Source: a virus. From it: a stretch of DNA of 39,059 nt. Both the position numbers and the translations under genes were made by a program. Below the pieces are notes generated by a model that was not told the origin of the DNA, ran no database searches, and saw only the letters and a list, made by a program, of their open reading frames with translations. Below are positions 8,829 to 17,452 of the stretch, in pieces (within the stretch, counting starts at the first letter, position 1; every line of letters starts with the position of its first letter). Location of the stretch: positions 1 through 39,059 of IMG/VR virus record IMGVR_UViG_3300020442_001066; one strand, written 5' to 3'.

Positions 8829-9963
8829 CGGAGTATTTTGTTCGCTTGCATGGACAAGTCTAGGAATGAATCCACATGGCAGAGTTAGAGCATGTGGGAG
8901 AAGTAAACCTAATCCTAATAATCCAAGTTTAAAAGATATGTCACTAGAAGAAGCATGGAATAGTGATTATTATAAAAACTTAAGGCTTGACATGTTAAAC
9001 GGCGTCAAAAATGAAAACTGCGAAAAGTGCTACTTGCAAGAAAAGCTCAATGGCAAAAGTAAGAGATTAGACTATACTTCTTTAGGAGATTTAGAAAAGT
9101 ATAAGCCATACACAACGGATGACGGAACTTGCTCACAGCCTCCTAAAGCACTTGATATACGTGTAGGAAATATTTGTAATTTAAAATGTGTGCATTGTTG
9201 GACAGGTAACAGTAGCAAATGGTATGAAGATAAGATGATGCTTGACAAATATGAAAATACAACCAATTATAAATTTAACAATGAATGGATAGAAGATAAT
9301 AGCATTTGGAATTATGTAAAGAAAAATATAGATGACATAGAAAAGATAAACGTGTTAGGAGGAGAACCATTTGCAAGTAAATCTCATAATAAATTTATTG
9401 ATTGGTGTGTTGAAAACAACAAAACAAATTTACAACTTTACTATGTATCAAACGGAACTTTGTTAAATGAAACCATGATTGAAAAATTAAAAAAATTTAA
9501 AAATATAAGATTAGGAATAAGTTTTGATGCAGTAAAAGAACTTGCAACGTTTTTAAGATTTCCTACCAAATGGCAAACGTTAGAAAAAAATTTAAAAAAT
9601 ATCAATGATAAACTACCAAACTGTTATTTCAATTGGACATGTTACAATTTGAACATTCATGCATTAAAAGATACAATGTCTTATTGTAGGACACATTTTC
9701 CTAACATTGAATTTAATCTAGGAGATTTTGTAATCAACCCGGTTCATATGTCTGTGCAAAATTTACCTATTAAATATAAGGAAAAATTATTAGATAATTT
9801 AAAAGATATTCCACAAGCTAAATTTTATCTAGATTATATGATGGAAAAACATACATGGAACGATCAATCAGATATACTTTTAAGTTACCTAAATGACTTA
9901 GATAAAGTAAGAAAAACAAACTGGCGGAATACACTACCGGAGATAGCAGAATTATATGAGTGA
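8818..9963 (+). CDS. Radical SAM protein with N-terminal twitch-like module (no. 4)
   Basis: 381 aa. The N-terminal module begins VFCSLAWTSLGMNPHG with C8, C26 and CEKC at 68-71; the usual Cys-Cys pair is reduced to one Cys (RACGRS). The radical SAM motif CNLKCVHC (C120, C124, C127) follows LDIRVGNI, and GGEP is at 181-184. The tail reads LDKVRKTNWRNTLPEI, the common tail of this array. AAGGAAAAGG just upstream of the ATG supports the start, which lies inside the PLP-protein gene. The enzyme is shorter than its paralogues. Substrate unknown. Confidence 0.9.
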   Translation: MQDNGVFCSLAWTSLGMNPHGRVRACGRSKPNPNNPSLKDMSLEEAWNSDYYKNLRLDMLNGVKNENCEKCYLQEKLNGKSKRLDYTSLGDLEKYKPYTTDDGTCSQPPKALDIRVGNICNLKCVHCWTGNSSKWYEDKMMLDKYENTTNYKFNNEWIEDNSIWNYVKKNIDDIEKINVLGGEPFASKSHNKFIDWCVENNKTNLQLYYVSNGTLLNETMIEKLKKFKNIRLGISFDAVKELATFLRFPTKWQTLEKNLKNINDKLPNCYFNWTCYNLNIHALKDTMSYCRTHFPNIEFNLGDFVINPVHMSVQNLPIKYKEKLLDNLKDIPQAKFYLDYMMEKHTWNDQSDILLSYLNDLDKVRKTNWRNTLPEIAELYE

Positions 9964-11413
9964 TAGAAAAGATAATTTAAAAGCAAACGAAGGAGCACCA
10001 GATAGTTGGTGTGTGCTTCCTTGGTCGCATGTAAGTGTCAAGGGCAATGGAACCTTTAGAGTTTGTTGTCATAGTGCCGCAAGTGAAAGTAGAGGTACAC
10101 TTAAAGATGAAGAAGGTAAGAATTTGCATATTAGTGAAGCAGACTGGGACGAAGTTGTAAACAATGAAACCATGAAAACTGTAAGGAAGGAAATGCTACA
10201 AGGTAAATGGCCAGAGCCTTGTATACGGTGTAAGCGTGAATTCGAAAGTGGAATGAGTAGTAGAAATCATTATGAAAGAAGTTTTCTTGCTGATTATATA
10301 GAAAAGGAAAATTATCCTAGTTACAAAAAAGCAAAAGAAAATACAAATGCGGACGGAAGCATTGATAAAGAAAAGTTTCCTATTAGTTTTTTAGATATTA
10401 GATTCGGTAACTTGTGTAATTTAAAATGTGCTATGTGTAGTCCAACAGATAGCAATCAATGGTATGATGATTACAATGCAGTTTGGGGATATGATCATTT
10501 TTGGGATAGTGGAGAAAAAATTCAATTAGAAAAAAATAAAAAGAATAAATTTCAACCAGTAAAAAATATATTTGAATGGAGTGACGATCCTAATTTATGG
10601 AAACAAATAGAAAATCATATTGATCAATTTAGAAGAATATACATTGTTGGAGGAGAACCTTTAATCATAGATGCCCATTATGATTTTTTGCAAAAATGCG
10701 TGGACGGTGGATATGCCAAAAATCTTGTAATAGAATACAATAGTAACATTACAAACATTCCACAGAGAGCTTGGAATATCTGGAAACATTTTAAAAACGT
10801 AGTTGTTGGAGTAAGCATAGATGGAATAGGAGAAGTAAACAATTTGATTCGCTTTCCAAGCAAGTGGTGGAAAATAGAAGAAAATTTATTAAAGTTTACA
10901 ACAGCAGAAGGAAACTTCGATGTTCATATTACAGCATCTATACAAATGCTTAACATTTGGCATTTACCAGAGTTTATAGAATATGTGTTATCTAACAATC
11001 TAGCCAGGGTAGGCCCTTGGGAAAAAACTCCTATAATGAGTCCACATCCTGTGCATAGGCCCATATATCTAAACGTTAATATTTTGCCTACAAAATTTAA
11101 AACAGAAGTGTGCGAACACTTTACTAAATGGCAAAAAAGATTTAGAGAAACAGATTATCAATTAAAGGTCGGAGATAGCAAAGGAGCAAGTTGGGAAAAG
11201 AAAGTAAATCATGCTTGTGAAATACTTGAAGTATACAAAGAGTACATGTATAAAATCAAATATGACAGCGACGAGTTAACAAAATGGAGAAGCAACTGTG
11301 TGCATTTTCTTGATGTTTTAGACCAAAGGCGAAAAACAGATTGGAAGAAAACCTGTCCAGAGCTCGCTAATGCAATCAAAGAATGGTATGACTTGCCTAA
11401 AGGAATGTTTTAA
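9956..11413 (+). CDS. Radical SAM protein with N-terminal twitch-like module (no. 5)
   Basis: 485 aa, the largest of the array. The N-terminal module WCVLPWSHVSVKGNG carries C19, C37-C38 and CIRC at 89-92. CNLKCAMC (C154, C158, C161) is the AdoMet/[4Fe-4S] motif, and GGEP is at 232-235. The tail LDQRRKTDW...CPEL is the shared one. It closely parallels radical SAM no. 3. It overlaps no. 4 by 8 bases and ends in a TAATG overlap with the SGNH gene. Probably cytoplasmic; reaction unknown. Confidence 0.9.
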   Translation: MSDRKDNLKANEGAPDSWCVLPWSHVSVKGNGTFRVCCHSAASESRGTLKDEEGKNLHISEADWDEVVNNETMKTVRKEMLQGKWPEPCIRCKREFESGMSSRNHYERSFLADYIEKENYPSYKKAKENTNADGSIDKEKFPISFLDIRFGNLCNLKCAMCSPTDSNQWYDDYNAVWGYDHFWDSGEKIQLEKNKKNKFQPVKNIFEWSDDPNLWKQIENHIDQFRRIYIVGGEPLIIDAHYDFLQKCVDGGYAKNLVIEYNSNITNIPQRAWNIWKHFKNVVVGVSIDGIGEVNNLIRFPSKWWKIEENLLKFTTAEGNFDVHITASIQMLNIWHLPEFIEYVLSNNLARVGPWEKTPIMSPHPVHRPIYLNVNILPTKFKTEVCEHFTKWQKRFRETDYQLKVGDSKGASWEKKVNHACEILEVYKEYMYKIKYDSDELTKWRSNCVHFLDVLDQRRKTDWKKTCPELANAIKEWYDLPKGMF

Positions 11414-12246
11414 TGAGAGAAATTAAATTATCTCACTTCTCGGAACTTGCTTTAAAGTCTTGGAAACAAGGTAACCCTAAAGGTTTTAATAATCAAATCC
11501 ATAAGTTTCACGGGTCTGATACTGAAGCAAAATACAATGAAAACAAGAAAAAGAAAAAGAAAGAAATGGCAAATATTGTTGATGGATTTGATTACAAATT
11601 TAACTCTTGTGGATATAGATGTGATGAATTTGCTAACCATGAAAAGAACAAAAAAACAATTTTGTTTAATGGGTGTTCTCATTCAGCAGGTGTAGGTATT
11701 CCTCTCGAGAACATGTATTCATACAAAGTTGCAAAACACTATAATGTGCCTCATTGGAACATTGCTGTAGGAGGTTCAAGCACACAACTTATGGCAACAA
11801 GATCTATTTACTGGTTATTACATCTAAAGCCAACCGTGCATATTTTTCAACCTTCTGCACCCACTAGAGTAGGAATGTATCATACATATTATCCACAACA
11901 TCCAGATTGGTGGTCAAGCGTAATGAATCCAGAAGCAGATGGATATGAGTTAAAAGGTTTAATAAATGAAGCAAACTTTGATTGGCAGAGTCTAAGTTGT
12001 TTGGTTACTGTCAATCATATATGTGAGCAAATAGGAACAAAATTATTGATAGCAGATGTGTATGGACATTTTGGTGATGATATGGTTCCATATAAAAATT
12101 GGTTCAATATATTAGAGTTGATAGAATGGCATTCATGGAAAAGATCTAGACACAGAGATTTTGGCAGAGATTTAATGCACTTTGGACCAAAAACAAATAA
12201 GCATATGGCAAACAAAATTATTGCAGAACTTGGAGATGTGTTATGA
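11413..12246 (+). CDS. SGNH/GDSL hydrolase-like protein
   Basis: 277 aa. FNGCSHSAGVG (86-94) resembles block I of SGNH hydrolases with Ser89 as putative nucleophile. VGGSSTQL (119-126) resembles the Gly/Asn block with the Asn replaced, and RDLMHFGPKTNKHMA places Asp253 and His256 as in block V. Such enzymes hydrolyse or transfer acyl esters on lipids and sugars. A lysine run (KKKKKK, 45-50) in a polar N-terminal segment may be a linker. There is no signal peptide, so it should act in the cytoplasm. It is coupled to radical SAM nos. 5 and 6 (TAATG and ATGA overlaps). It could remove or move an acyl group on a cluster product. Confidence 0.65.
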   Translation: MREIKLSHFSELALKSWKQGNPKGFNNQIHKFHGSDTEAKYNENKKKKKKEMANIVDGFDYKFNSCGYRCDEFANHEKNKKTILFNGCSHSAGVGIPLENMYSYKVAKHYNVPHWNIAVGGSSTQLMATRSIYWLLHLKPTVHIFQPSAPTRVGMYHTYYPQHPDWWSSVMNPEADGYELKGLINEANFDWQSLSCLVTVNHICEQIGTKLLIADVYGHFGDDMVPYKNWFNILELIEWHSWKRSRHRDFGRDLMHFGPKTNKHMANKIIAELGDVL

Positions 12247-13427
12247 GCACTTGGTGTTCAATGGCCTGGATGCATCAGTTTATAGATCCACAAGGTAGAG
12301 TCAAACCTTGTTGTAGATTCCGTATGCCAAAAGAAGTTGAGACAGAAAACAATCTCAACAATAAGTCATTGGAGGAAATCTTTAAAGGAGATTTTATGAA
12401 TGACATAAGAGCGAACATGCTAGAAGGAAAACGTGTTCCTGGCTGTATTAGGTGCTACCAAGAAGAAGATAGTGGAAAGAAAAGCCTAAGAGAAAGATAC
12501 AATGTCATGGGTGGTTTAGATCCAAAAGATTTAATTAAAGACATGAATGATCCTACGATTCGTTGGATGGAACTTGCTATAGGTAATGATTGCAATTTGG
12601 CATGTAGAATGTGTGATAGTAGATATGCTTGGAAATGGTTTGATGACGAGAAGGAAATGTATGGTAATACTTGGAGCAAAGACAAACACACTAAAAGTGA
12701 TATAACAAGCATTGATCCTTTTCTTGACAAAATTGTGCATATAAAATTTACCGGCGGTGAACCTTTAATTATTCCAGACCATTTTAAACTGCTTGAAAAA
12801 CTCAGCGAGCAAAATACTGTCGGTGACATGTATCTCAATTACAGTACAAATTTAACCATTGCTCCTAAACAGGATACTATAAACAAATGGAAGAAGTTTA
12901 AGTATATAGAGTTTGCATTGAGTTTTGACGGAATAGGAGATACATGGAATCTCGTAAGATATCCTAGTAATTGGAAAAAAGCAGAAAGTGTTACACAAAA
13001 GTTTTTTGAAATGACAAAAGAATTTGATTGTAGAATTGGGTTGCGTAGCACTGTAAGTATCAATAACATTTTGAATATGCCTGAAAGTTTTACTTGGTGG
13101 ATTGAAAATTGGAACAAACATGCAAGCACAGACTTTGACCCACAACAGTGGATTAATCCTACTCATCTTACTTTTCCTGAACAGTTAAGCACAACTGTCT
13201 TGCCGTTGAAGTACAAAGACCGTGTCGCAGAAAAGCTAAACAAACAAAACGTTTTTGAAGGAAAAATGAAAGACAGCATTGACGCACAGATTAATTACAT
13301 GTATAGTAAAGATGATAGTCATTTATTACCTGAACTTAAATTTTATAATGAATTTTTAGATAAGAAAAGAAAGCAAAACTTTTTTACTGCAAATCCAGAA
13401 CTAGAAGGAATTTACGATGGATTATAA
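12243..13427 (+). CDS. Radical SAM protein with N-terminal twitch-like module (no. 6)
   Basis: 394 aa. The N-terminal module WCSMAWMHQFIDPQG carries C5, C23-C24 and CIRC at 68-71. The radical SAM motif is CNLACRMC (C117, C121, C124) after ELAIGND, and GGEP is at 171-174. FALSFDGIGDTWNLVRYP parallels segments in nos. 3, 5 and 7 (SIDAYG, SIDGIG, SIDAFG). The tail LDKKRKQNFFTANPEL is conserved. It overlaps the SGNH gene by 4 bases (ATGA) and no. 7 by 11. Substrate unknown. Confidence 0.9.
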   Translation: MSTWCSMAWMHQFIDPQGRVKPCCRFRMPKEVETENNLNNKSLEEIFKGDFMNDIRANMLEGKRVPGCIRCYQEEDSGKKSLRERYNVMGGLDPKDLIKDMNDPTIRWMELAIGNDCNLACRMCDSRYAWKWFDDEKEMYGNTWSKDKHTKSDITSIDPFLDKIVHIKFTGGEPLIIPDHFKLLEKLSEQNTVGDMYLNYSTNLTIAPKQDTINKWKKFKYIEFALSFDGIGDTWNLVRYPSNWKKAESVTQKFFEMTKEFDCRIGLRSTVSINNILNMPESFTWWIENWNKHASTDFDPQQWINPTHLTFPEQLSTTVLPLKYKDRVAEKLNKQNVFEGKMKDSIDAQINYMYSKDDSHLLPELKFYNEFLDKKRKQNFFTANPELEGIYDGL

Positions 13428-14706
13428 GAGTAATTGCAAATTCTGCTTAATGCCTTTTATCACACTCAACACAAGACCAAACGGTCAAGTCAAACCTTGC
13501 AGTCAAGTGATGGATATGCCAGGAATAAAAAAGGAAACGACATCAGAAACTATTCTTGAAAGTAAAAATGATTTTTTAAATTTGACAAAGGACAGTGTAG
13601 AAGATATTTGGAATAGTGAATTTATGCGTGACTTTAGAATGAAAAAAATTAAAGGTGAATACATAAAGTTTTGTGAAACATGTTACCAAGAAGATGCTAT
13701 GGGAGCAAAAAGCAAACGAGTGTCTGTTATTGACAAGTTTTATGAAGATAACAAACACCTTGTTGAAGAAGCTCATATGAATAACGGATATATGAAAACT
13801 AAACCAGTATGGTGGGAAATGCGTCTAAGCAGTATTTGTAATCAGGCATGCAGAATGTGTATACCGCAGACTTCTAGTAAAATGCGTCAAGAGTTTGAAA
13901 AGTTTGCACACGAATTACCAGAAGGTCAACGTAAAAACACAGAAACAGCAGTAAAGCAATTCAATCTACATGGTTACTTGGGTGACAGTGAGTTTTTCTT
14001 AGAACAATTTTACGAAGCACTTCCTGATATGAAATATTTAGAATTGCATGGCGGCGAACCAACCAATGATAAACGTTTATGGCAAGTTGTTGAAAAGATT
14101 GTTGAAACTGGACATAATAAACATATACACATTCATGTGCATACAAACATACATGCTTTGAAACCAAGACACATAGAACTTTGGGATAATTTTAAAAGTG
14201 GTTGGATAGGTGTAAGTATTGATGCGTTTGGAGATGAAAACGAATATATCAGGCATGGAAGCAGTTGGAAAAAAATTGAAGAAAATTTAAAAATGCTGAA
14301 CGGACTTGGATCACATTGGCAAAAATGGGTCACCAGTAGTGTAATGGCCTATAACTGTCTGACTATGCATAAACTTATAGACTGGTTTAATAATTATGTA
14401 AAACAGCATGATATGAAAGACTTGTGGTGGAGAATGGATCCTGTAACAAATCCTAATTTAATGAGAATAGAACATATTCCTTTGGATTTAAGAATCAAAG
14501 CGATAGACCCATTATCTAAATTGCTTAACAAAACCGCATGTGAAGTTACTAGAGAAAGTATAGAAGTGCTAATGAAAACACTAACAAGCGAGCAAAAGCC
14601 AACACAAGGCAGTTTTCAAGAACTTGTAGATTACACAAAAGTTTTAGATATAAAAAGAAATCAAAATTTGTATGAAGTTTTTCCACACTTAAAAGGTTTG
14701 TTATGA
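13417..14706 (+). CDS. Radical SAM protein with N-terminal twitch-like module (no. 7)
   Basis: 429 aa. The N-terminal module FCLMPFITLNTRPNG has C7, C10, C28 and CETC at 86-89, with a longer insertion before the second Cys pair. The radical SAM motif CNQACRMC (C141, C145, C148) follows EMRLSSI. HGGEPTND (211-218) carries the GGEP. The tail LDIKRNQNLYEVFPHL is a variant of the shared tail. AAGGAA upstream of the ATG fits a ribosome binding site inside the preceding gene. It ends in an ATGA overlap with no. 8. Confidence 0.9.
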   Translation: MDYKSNCKFCLMPFITLNTRPNGQVKPCSQVMDMPGIKKETTSETILESKNDFLNLTKDSVEDIWNSEFMRDFRMKKIKGEYIKFCETCYQEDAMGAKSKRVSVIDKFYEDNKHLVEEAHMNNGYMKTKPVWWEMRLSSICNQACRMCIPQTSSKMRQEFEKFAHELPEGQRKNTETAVKQFNLHGYLGDSEFFLEQFYEALPDMKYLELHGGEPTNDKRLWQVVEKIVETGHNKHIHIHVHTNIHALKPRHIELWDNFKSGWIGVSIDAFGDENEYIRHGSSWKKIEENLKMLNGLGSHWQKWVTSSVMAYNCLTMHKLIDWFNNYVKQHDMKDLWWRMDPVTNPNLMRIEHIPLDLRIKAIDPLSKLLNKTACEVTRESIEVLMKTLTSEQKPTQGSFQELVDYTKVLDIKRNQNLYEVFPHLKGLL

Positions 14707-15629
14707 TAGCATTGGATCAAATAAAACAGTTTGAAATAGAATCAACAAATTATTGCAATGCAAAATGTCCTGGTTGTATGCGGTCAATGTATCCTATATC
14801 AGATATTGATAACAATCATTTAAGATTAGATCAAATAGAAAAGTTGACAGCACAGTTACCTGATCCTAAAAAGATTTTCATGTACTTTGGAGGATCTTTA
14901 AGCGAACCAATGATGAATCCTTACATATACGAAATATTAGAGCATTGTTGCATACACTATGACGAAGTTGAAGTTGATACAAATGCCAGCGTAGGAAAAT
15001 TAGATACTTGGAAGGCATTGGGTAAATTAAGCAAAGAATATAAAAATTTAGTGTTTAATTTTAGTATTGACGGACTTAAAGATACAAATCACATTTACAG
15101 AATTAACACTGACTTTGATAAAATCATGCGTAACCTTGAAACTTATATTGCTTACGGAGGTATAGCATGGTGGAAGTTTATAGTGTTTGTACACAATCAA
15201 CACCAGGTAGAACAAGCTAGACAGAAAGCAATTAGTATGGGATGTGAAGGCTTCAAACATATGATTGCTAATAGAGGACCAGATGACATCTTGGTAAAAC
15301 AAGATAAAAAAATGATACAGTATAATGAAGAAGAAATACTATATGAAACTGAAATTGTGTGCAAAACAAAAAAGAAAAACTTTTTATACATAGACAATAG
15401 ATTCAACCTAATGCCATGCTGTCATTTAAGAGGATCTAACTCTGAAATAAAAGTAAATTTGAACGAAATTAGTTTAGTAGATGCATTGCAATACCAAGGA
15501 TTCAAAGATATTGAAAATGGTTGGAATACAGATGACTGTAATTTTGTCTGTAAAATGGCGTGTGGAAAAAAACGACAGTTAAGTTTAAGAGGATATAATG
15601 AGCAAAGAATTAGTAGCAACCAAATATAA
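14703..15629 (+). CDS. Radical SAM protein with C-terminal twitch-like module (no. 8)
   Basis: 308 aa. CNAKCPGC (C18, C22, C25) lies at the N-terminus. GGSLSEP (63-69) stands where GGEP is expected. The segments SIDGLKDTNHIYR (121-133) and HNQHQVEQAR (164-173) match SVDGLEDTNHLYR and NEHQVDEAR of radical SAM no. 2, so these are paralogues. A C-terminal module has C220, C239-C240, C279, C283 and C287, consistent with one auxiliary cluster. It is the shortest of the array. It overlaps no. 9 by 32 bases, the longest such overlap in the island. Confidence 0.88.
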   Translation: MIALDQIKQFEIESTNYCNAKCPGCMRSMYPISDIDNNHLRLDQIEKLTAQLPDPKKIFMYFGGSLSEPMMNPYIYEILEHCCIHYDEVEVDTNASVGKLDTWKALGKLSKEYKNLVFNFSIDGLKDTNHIYRINTDFDKIMRNLETYIAYGGIAWWKFIVFVHNQHQVEQARQKAISMGCEGFKHMIANRGPDDILVKQDKKMIQYNEEEILYETEIVCKTKKKNFLYIDNRFNLMPCCHLRGSNSEIKVNLNEISLVDALQYQGFKDIENGWNTDDCNFVCKMACGKKRQLSLRGYNEQRISSNQI

Positions 15630-16770
15630 GCATAACAAAACCAATACAATGATGATTGATTGGTATATTGGTAAGCGTTGCAATTTCAGCTGTAGCTATT
15701 GTGCAGATTTTATTCACGATAATTATTCTGCTCACGTACCTTTTGAAAAGATGAAAATCTTTGTAGACAAGATTGTTGAAAGATATGGAACAAATATACA
15801 TTGGAGTTTGACTGGAGGAGAACCTACATTAAATCCAGACTTCATAAAACTTTTAGAATATTTGCAGGACAAGAAGCACCACATAAGTGTGTGTACAAAT
15901 GGTTCAAGGACATTAGAGTATCTTTATAAGGTTTATGAATTAGTTGACAACATTACTTACAGTATGCATTTTGAACACATAACACCTAAGTTAGAAGAAT
16001 ACAAAAATAAAGCCCTTGTGTTAGAAGATTGGAAAAACAAATGGAATCAAAACAACGACACAGGTTGGGAAAAAGGCCAAACACAACCTAAACAATTTAT
16101 TGCAAGATTTATGGTCTTGCCTGGTTTTAACAAAGAAATAGAAAGCCTAACAGAAGAATTTAAGAAAGCAGGAATTGAAAGGATTGAACACAGGGTTATA
16201 CGTCCGCAAAAAGAATATTTCTTAGAAGAAAATAAAGAGCTAATGCCAGACGGAAGTTATAGATGGAAAATTAAACAACGCAAGCAAGATATATCAGAAG
16301 AAACAAAAGTTGCACCAGATCAAAACAATGCAAGTGAGTTTACAGAAATACTTGAACGTGAAGATAGATGGTATAGTGAACAAGATAGAGATACTCTAAG
16401 TAAACTATATGAAGGTGTCAAGAACGAAAGAAAGTGGTTGCAAGGATTTATAAAAAATGAAGATGGAACAATTACTACAGAAGACTATCATTACAACAGT
16501 TTGAATTATGAATATAAAACAAATTTTAAAGGTTGGACTTGCTATGCAGGAGTAACACTATTAAAAGTAGCACCTAACGGAGATATTTTTATTGCTAATT
16601 GTTTTCAAGGTGGTCCTTTGGCAAACATTTATACTATGGACGAAACAGTGCAATTACCTACAAAACCAGTTATATGCACTAAAGAAAGATGCACCGATCC
16701 AATGGATCTAAGACAGACCAAATACAAAAGTGAAGAATATAAGGAGTTAGTAAATGAATCTACAAATTGA
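15598..16770 (+). CDS. Radical SAM protein with C-terminal WxCxAG module (no. 9)
   Basis: 390 aa. CNFSCSYC (C28, C32, C35) and LTGGEPTLNP (71-80) define a radical SAM core. The C-terminus has GWTCYAG (C315), then C335 in FIANCFQGGPLANI, then C360 and C365, a partial SPASM-like arrangement. SYCADF after the motif and the C-terminal layout match radical SAM no. 10, making a second paralogous pair. AAGAGGA precedes the ATG and supports the long overlap with no. 8; an ATG at 15649 is a less likely start. Reaction unknown. Confidence 0.88.
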   Translation: MSKELVATKYKHNKTNTMMIDWYIGKRCNFSCSYCADFIHDNYSAHVPFEKMKIFVDKIVERYGTNIHWSLTGGEPTLNPDFIKLLEYLQDKKHHISVCTNGSRTLEYLYKVYELVDNITYSMHFEHITPKLEEYKNKALVLEDWKNKWNQNNDTGWEKGQTQPKQFIARFMVLPGFNKEIESLTEEFKKAGIERIEHRVIRPQKEYFLEENKELMPDGSYRWKIKQRKQDISEETKVAPDQNNASEFTEILEREDRWYSEQDRDTLSKLYEGVKNERKWLQGFIKNEDGTITTEDYHYNSLNYEYKTNFKGWTCYAGVTLLKVAPNGDIFIANCFQGGPLANIYTMDETVQLPTKPVICTKERCTDPMDLRQTKYKSEEYKELVNESTN

Positions 16771-17422
16771 AACAAGTCAAGATAAAATTGATATTCCTTT
16801 AGATGCAGAACTAGGTTACTGTTTAAATGTATCAGGAGGTATTGATAGTGGAACTTTATTATATTGTATCTGTAAAACAATGACTGATCATAATAAATTT
16901 AAACCTGTATATGCAATAACAACACAAAATAAAAATGACAAAGCATGTGGATATCATGCTCAGTTAGTAATAGATTTTGTTAGAAGAAAATTTCCTAAAG
17001 TAAAGATAGAACACATACTGGTATCAAGTGTTTTAAGTGGCGCACACAAAGCCAGTAAAAGTGATAGAATTGTTTATGATTTGTATCAAGATAAAAAAAT
17101 TGATTTTTATTTTGACGGAGTCACGAGAAATCCTATTGATGATAGTTTTAAATTTACTGCACCAGACAAGCACTATGTTGAAAGGATTCCCGAAAGGGAT
17201 AAGCCATTAAAAAGAGAACTAACATATTTTTATGGTTTAAAAAGAATACGCCCTTGGTCCAATTTGGATAAAAGGGGTATAAGAGAAATCACCGACAAGT
17301 ATAACATTTCAAGAAAACTACTTCTACTCACGAAGTCTTGTACAGATGGCAAAATGTATGAATGTGGTACTTGTTGGTGGTGCTCTGAAAGAAAGTGGGC
17401 TTATGGAGACCTATATACTTGA
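16754..17422 (+). CDS. QueC-like PP-loop ATP pyrophosphatase
   Basis: 222 aa. LNVSGGIDSGTLLY contains the PP-loop SGGxDS (27-32), which binds ATP and forms an adenylated intermediate. The C-terminus has SC...ECGTCWWCSERKWAYG, with C196, C204, C207 and C210 arranged as the zinc site of QueC (7-cyano-7-deazaguanine synthase). QueC converts CDG to preQ0. Relatives of the fold make other amide or nitrile products, and QueC-like proteins also occur in defence systems. AAGGAG seven bases before the ATG supports the start. It overlaps radical SAM no. 9 by 17 bases and lies far from queE and folE, so its role may be in the island and not in deazaguanine synthesis. Confidence 0.75.
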   Translation: MNLQIETSQDKIDIPLDAELGYCLNVSGGIDSGTLLYCICKTMTDHNKFKPVYAITTQNKNDKACGYHAQLVIDFVRRKFPKVKIEHILVSSVLSGAHKASKSDRIVYDLYQDKKIDFYFDGVTRNPIDDSFKFTAPDKHYVERIPERDKPLKRELTYFYGLKRIRPWSNLDKRGIREITDKYNISRKLLLLTKSCTDGKMYECGTCWWCSERKWAYGDLYT

Positions 17423-17452
17423 CAACTAACTTACAAGGTGTTAAAATAAAGA

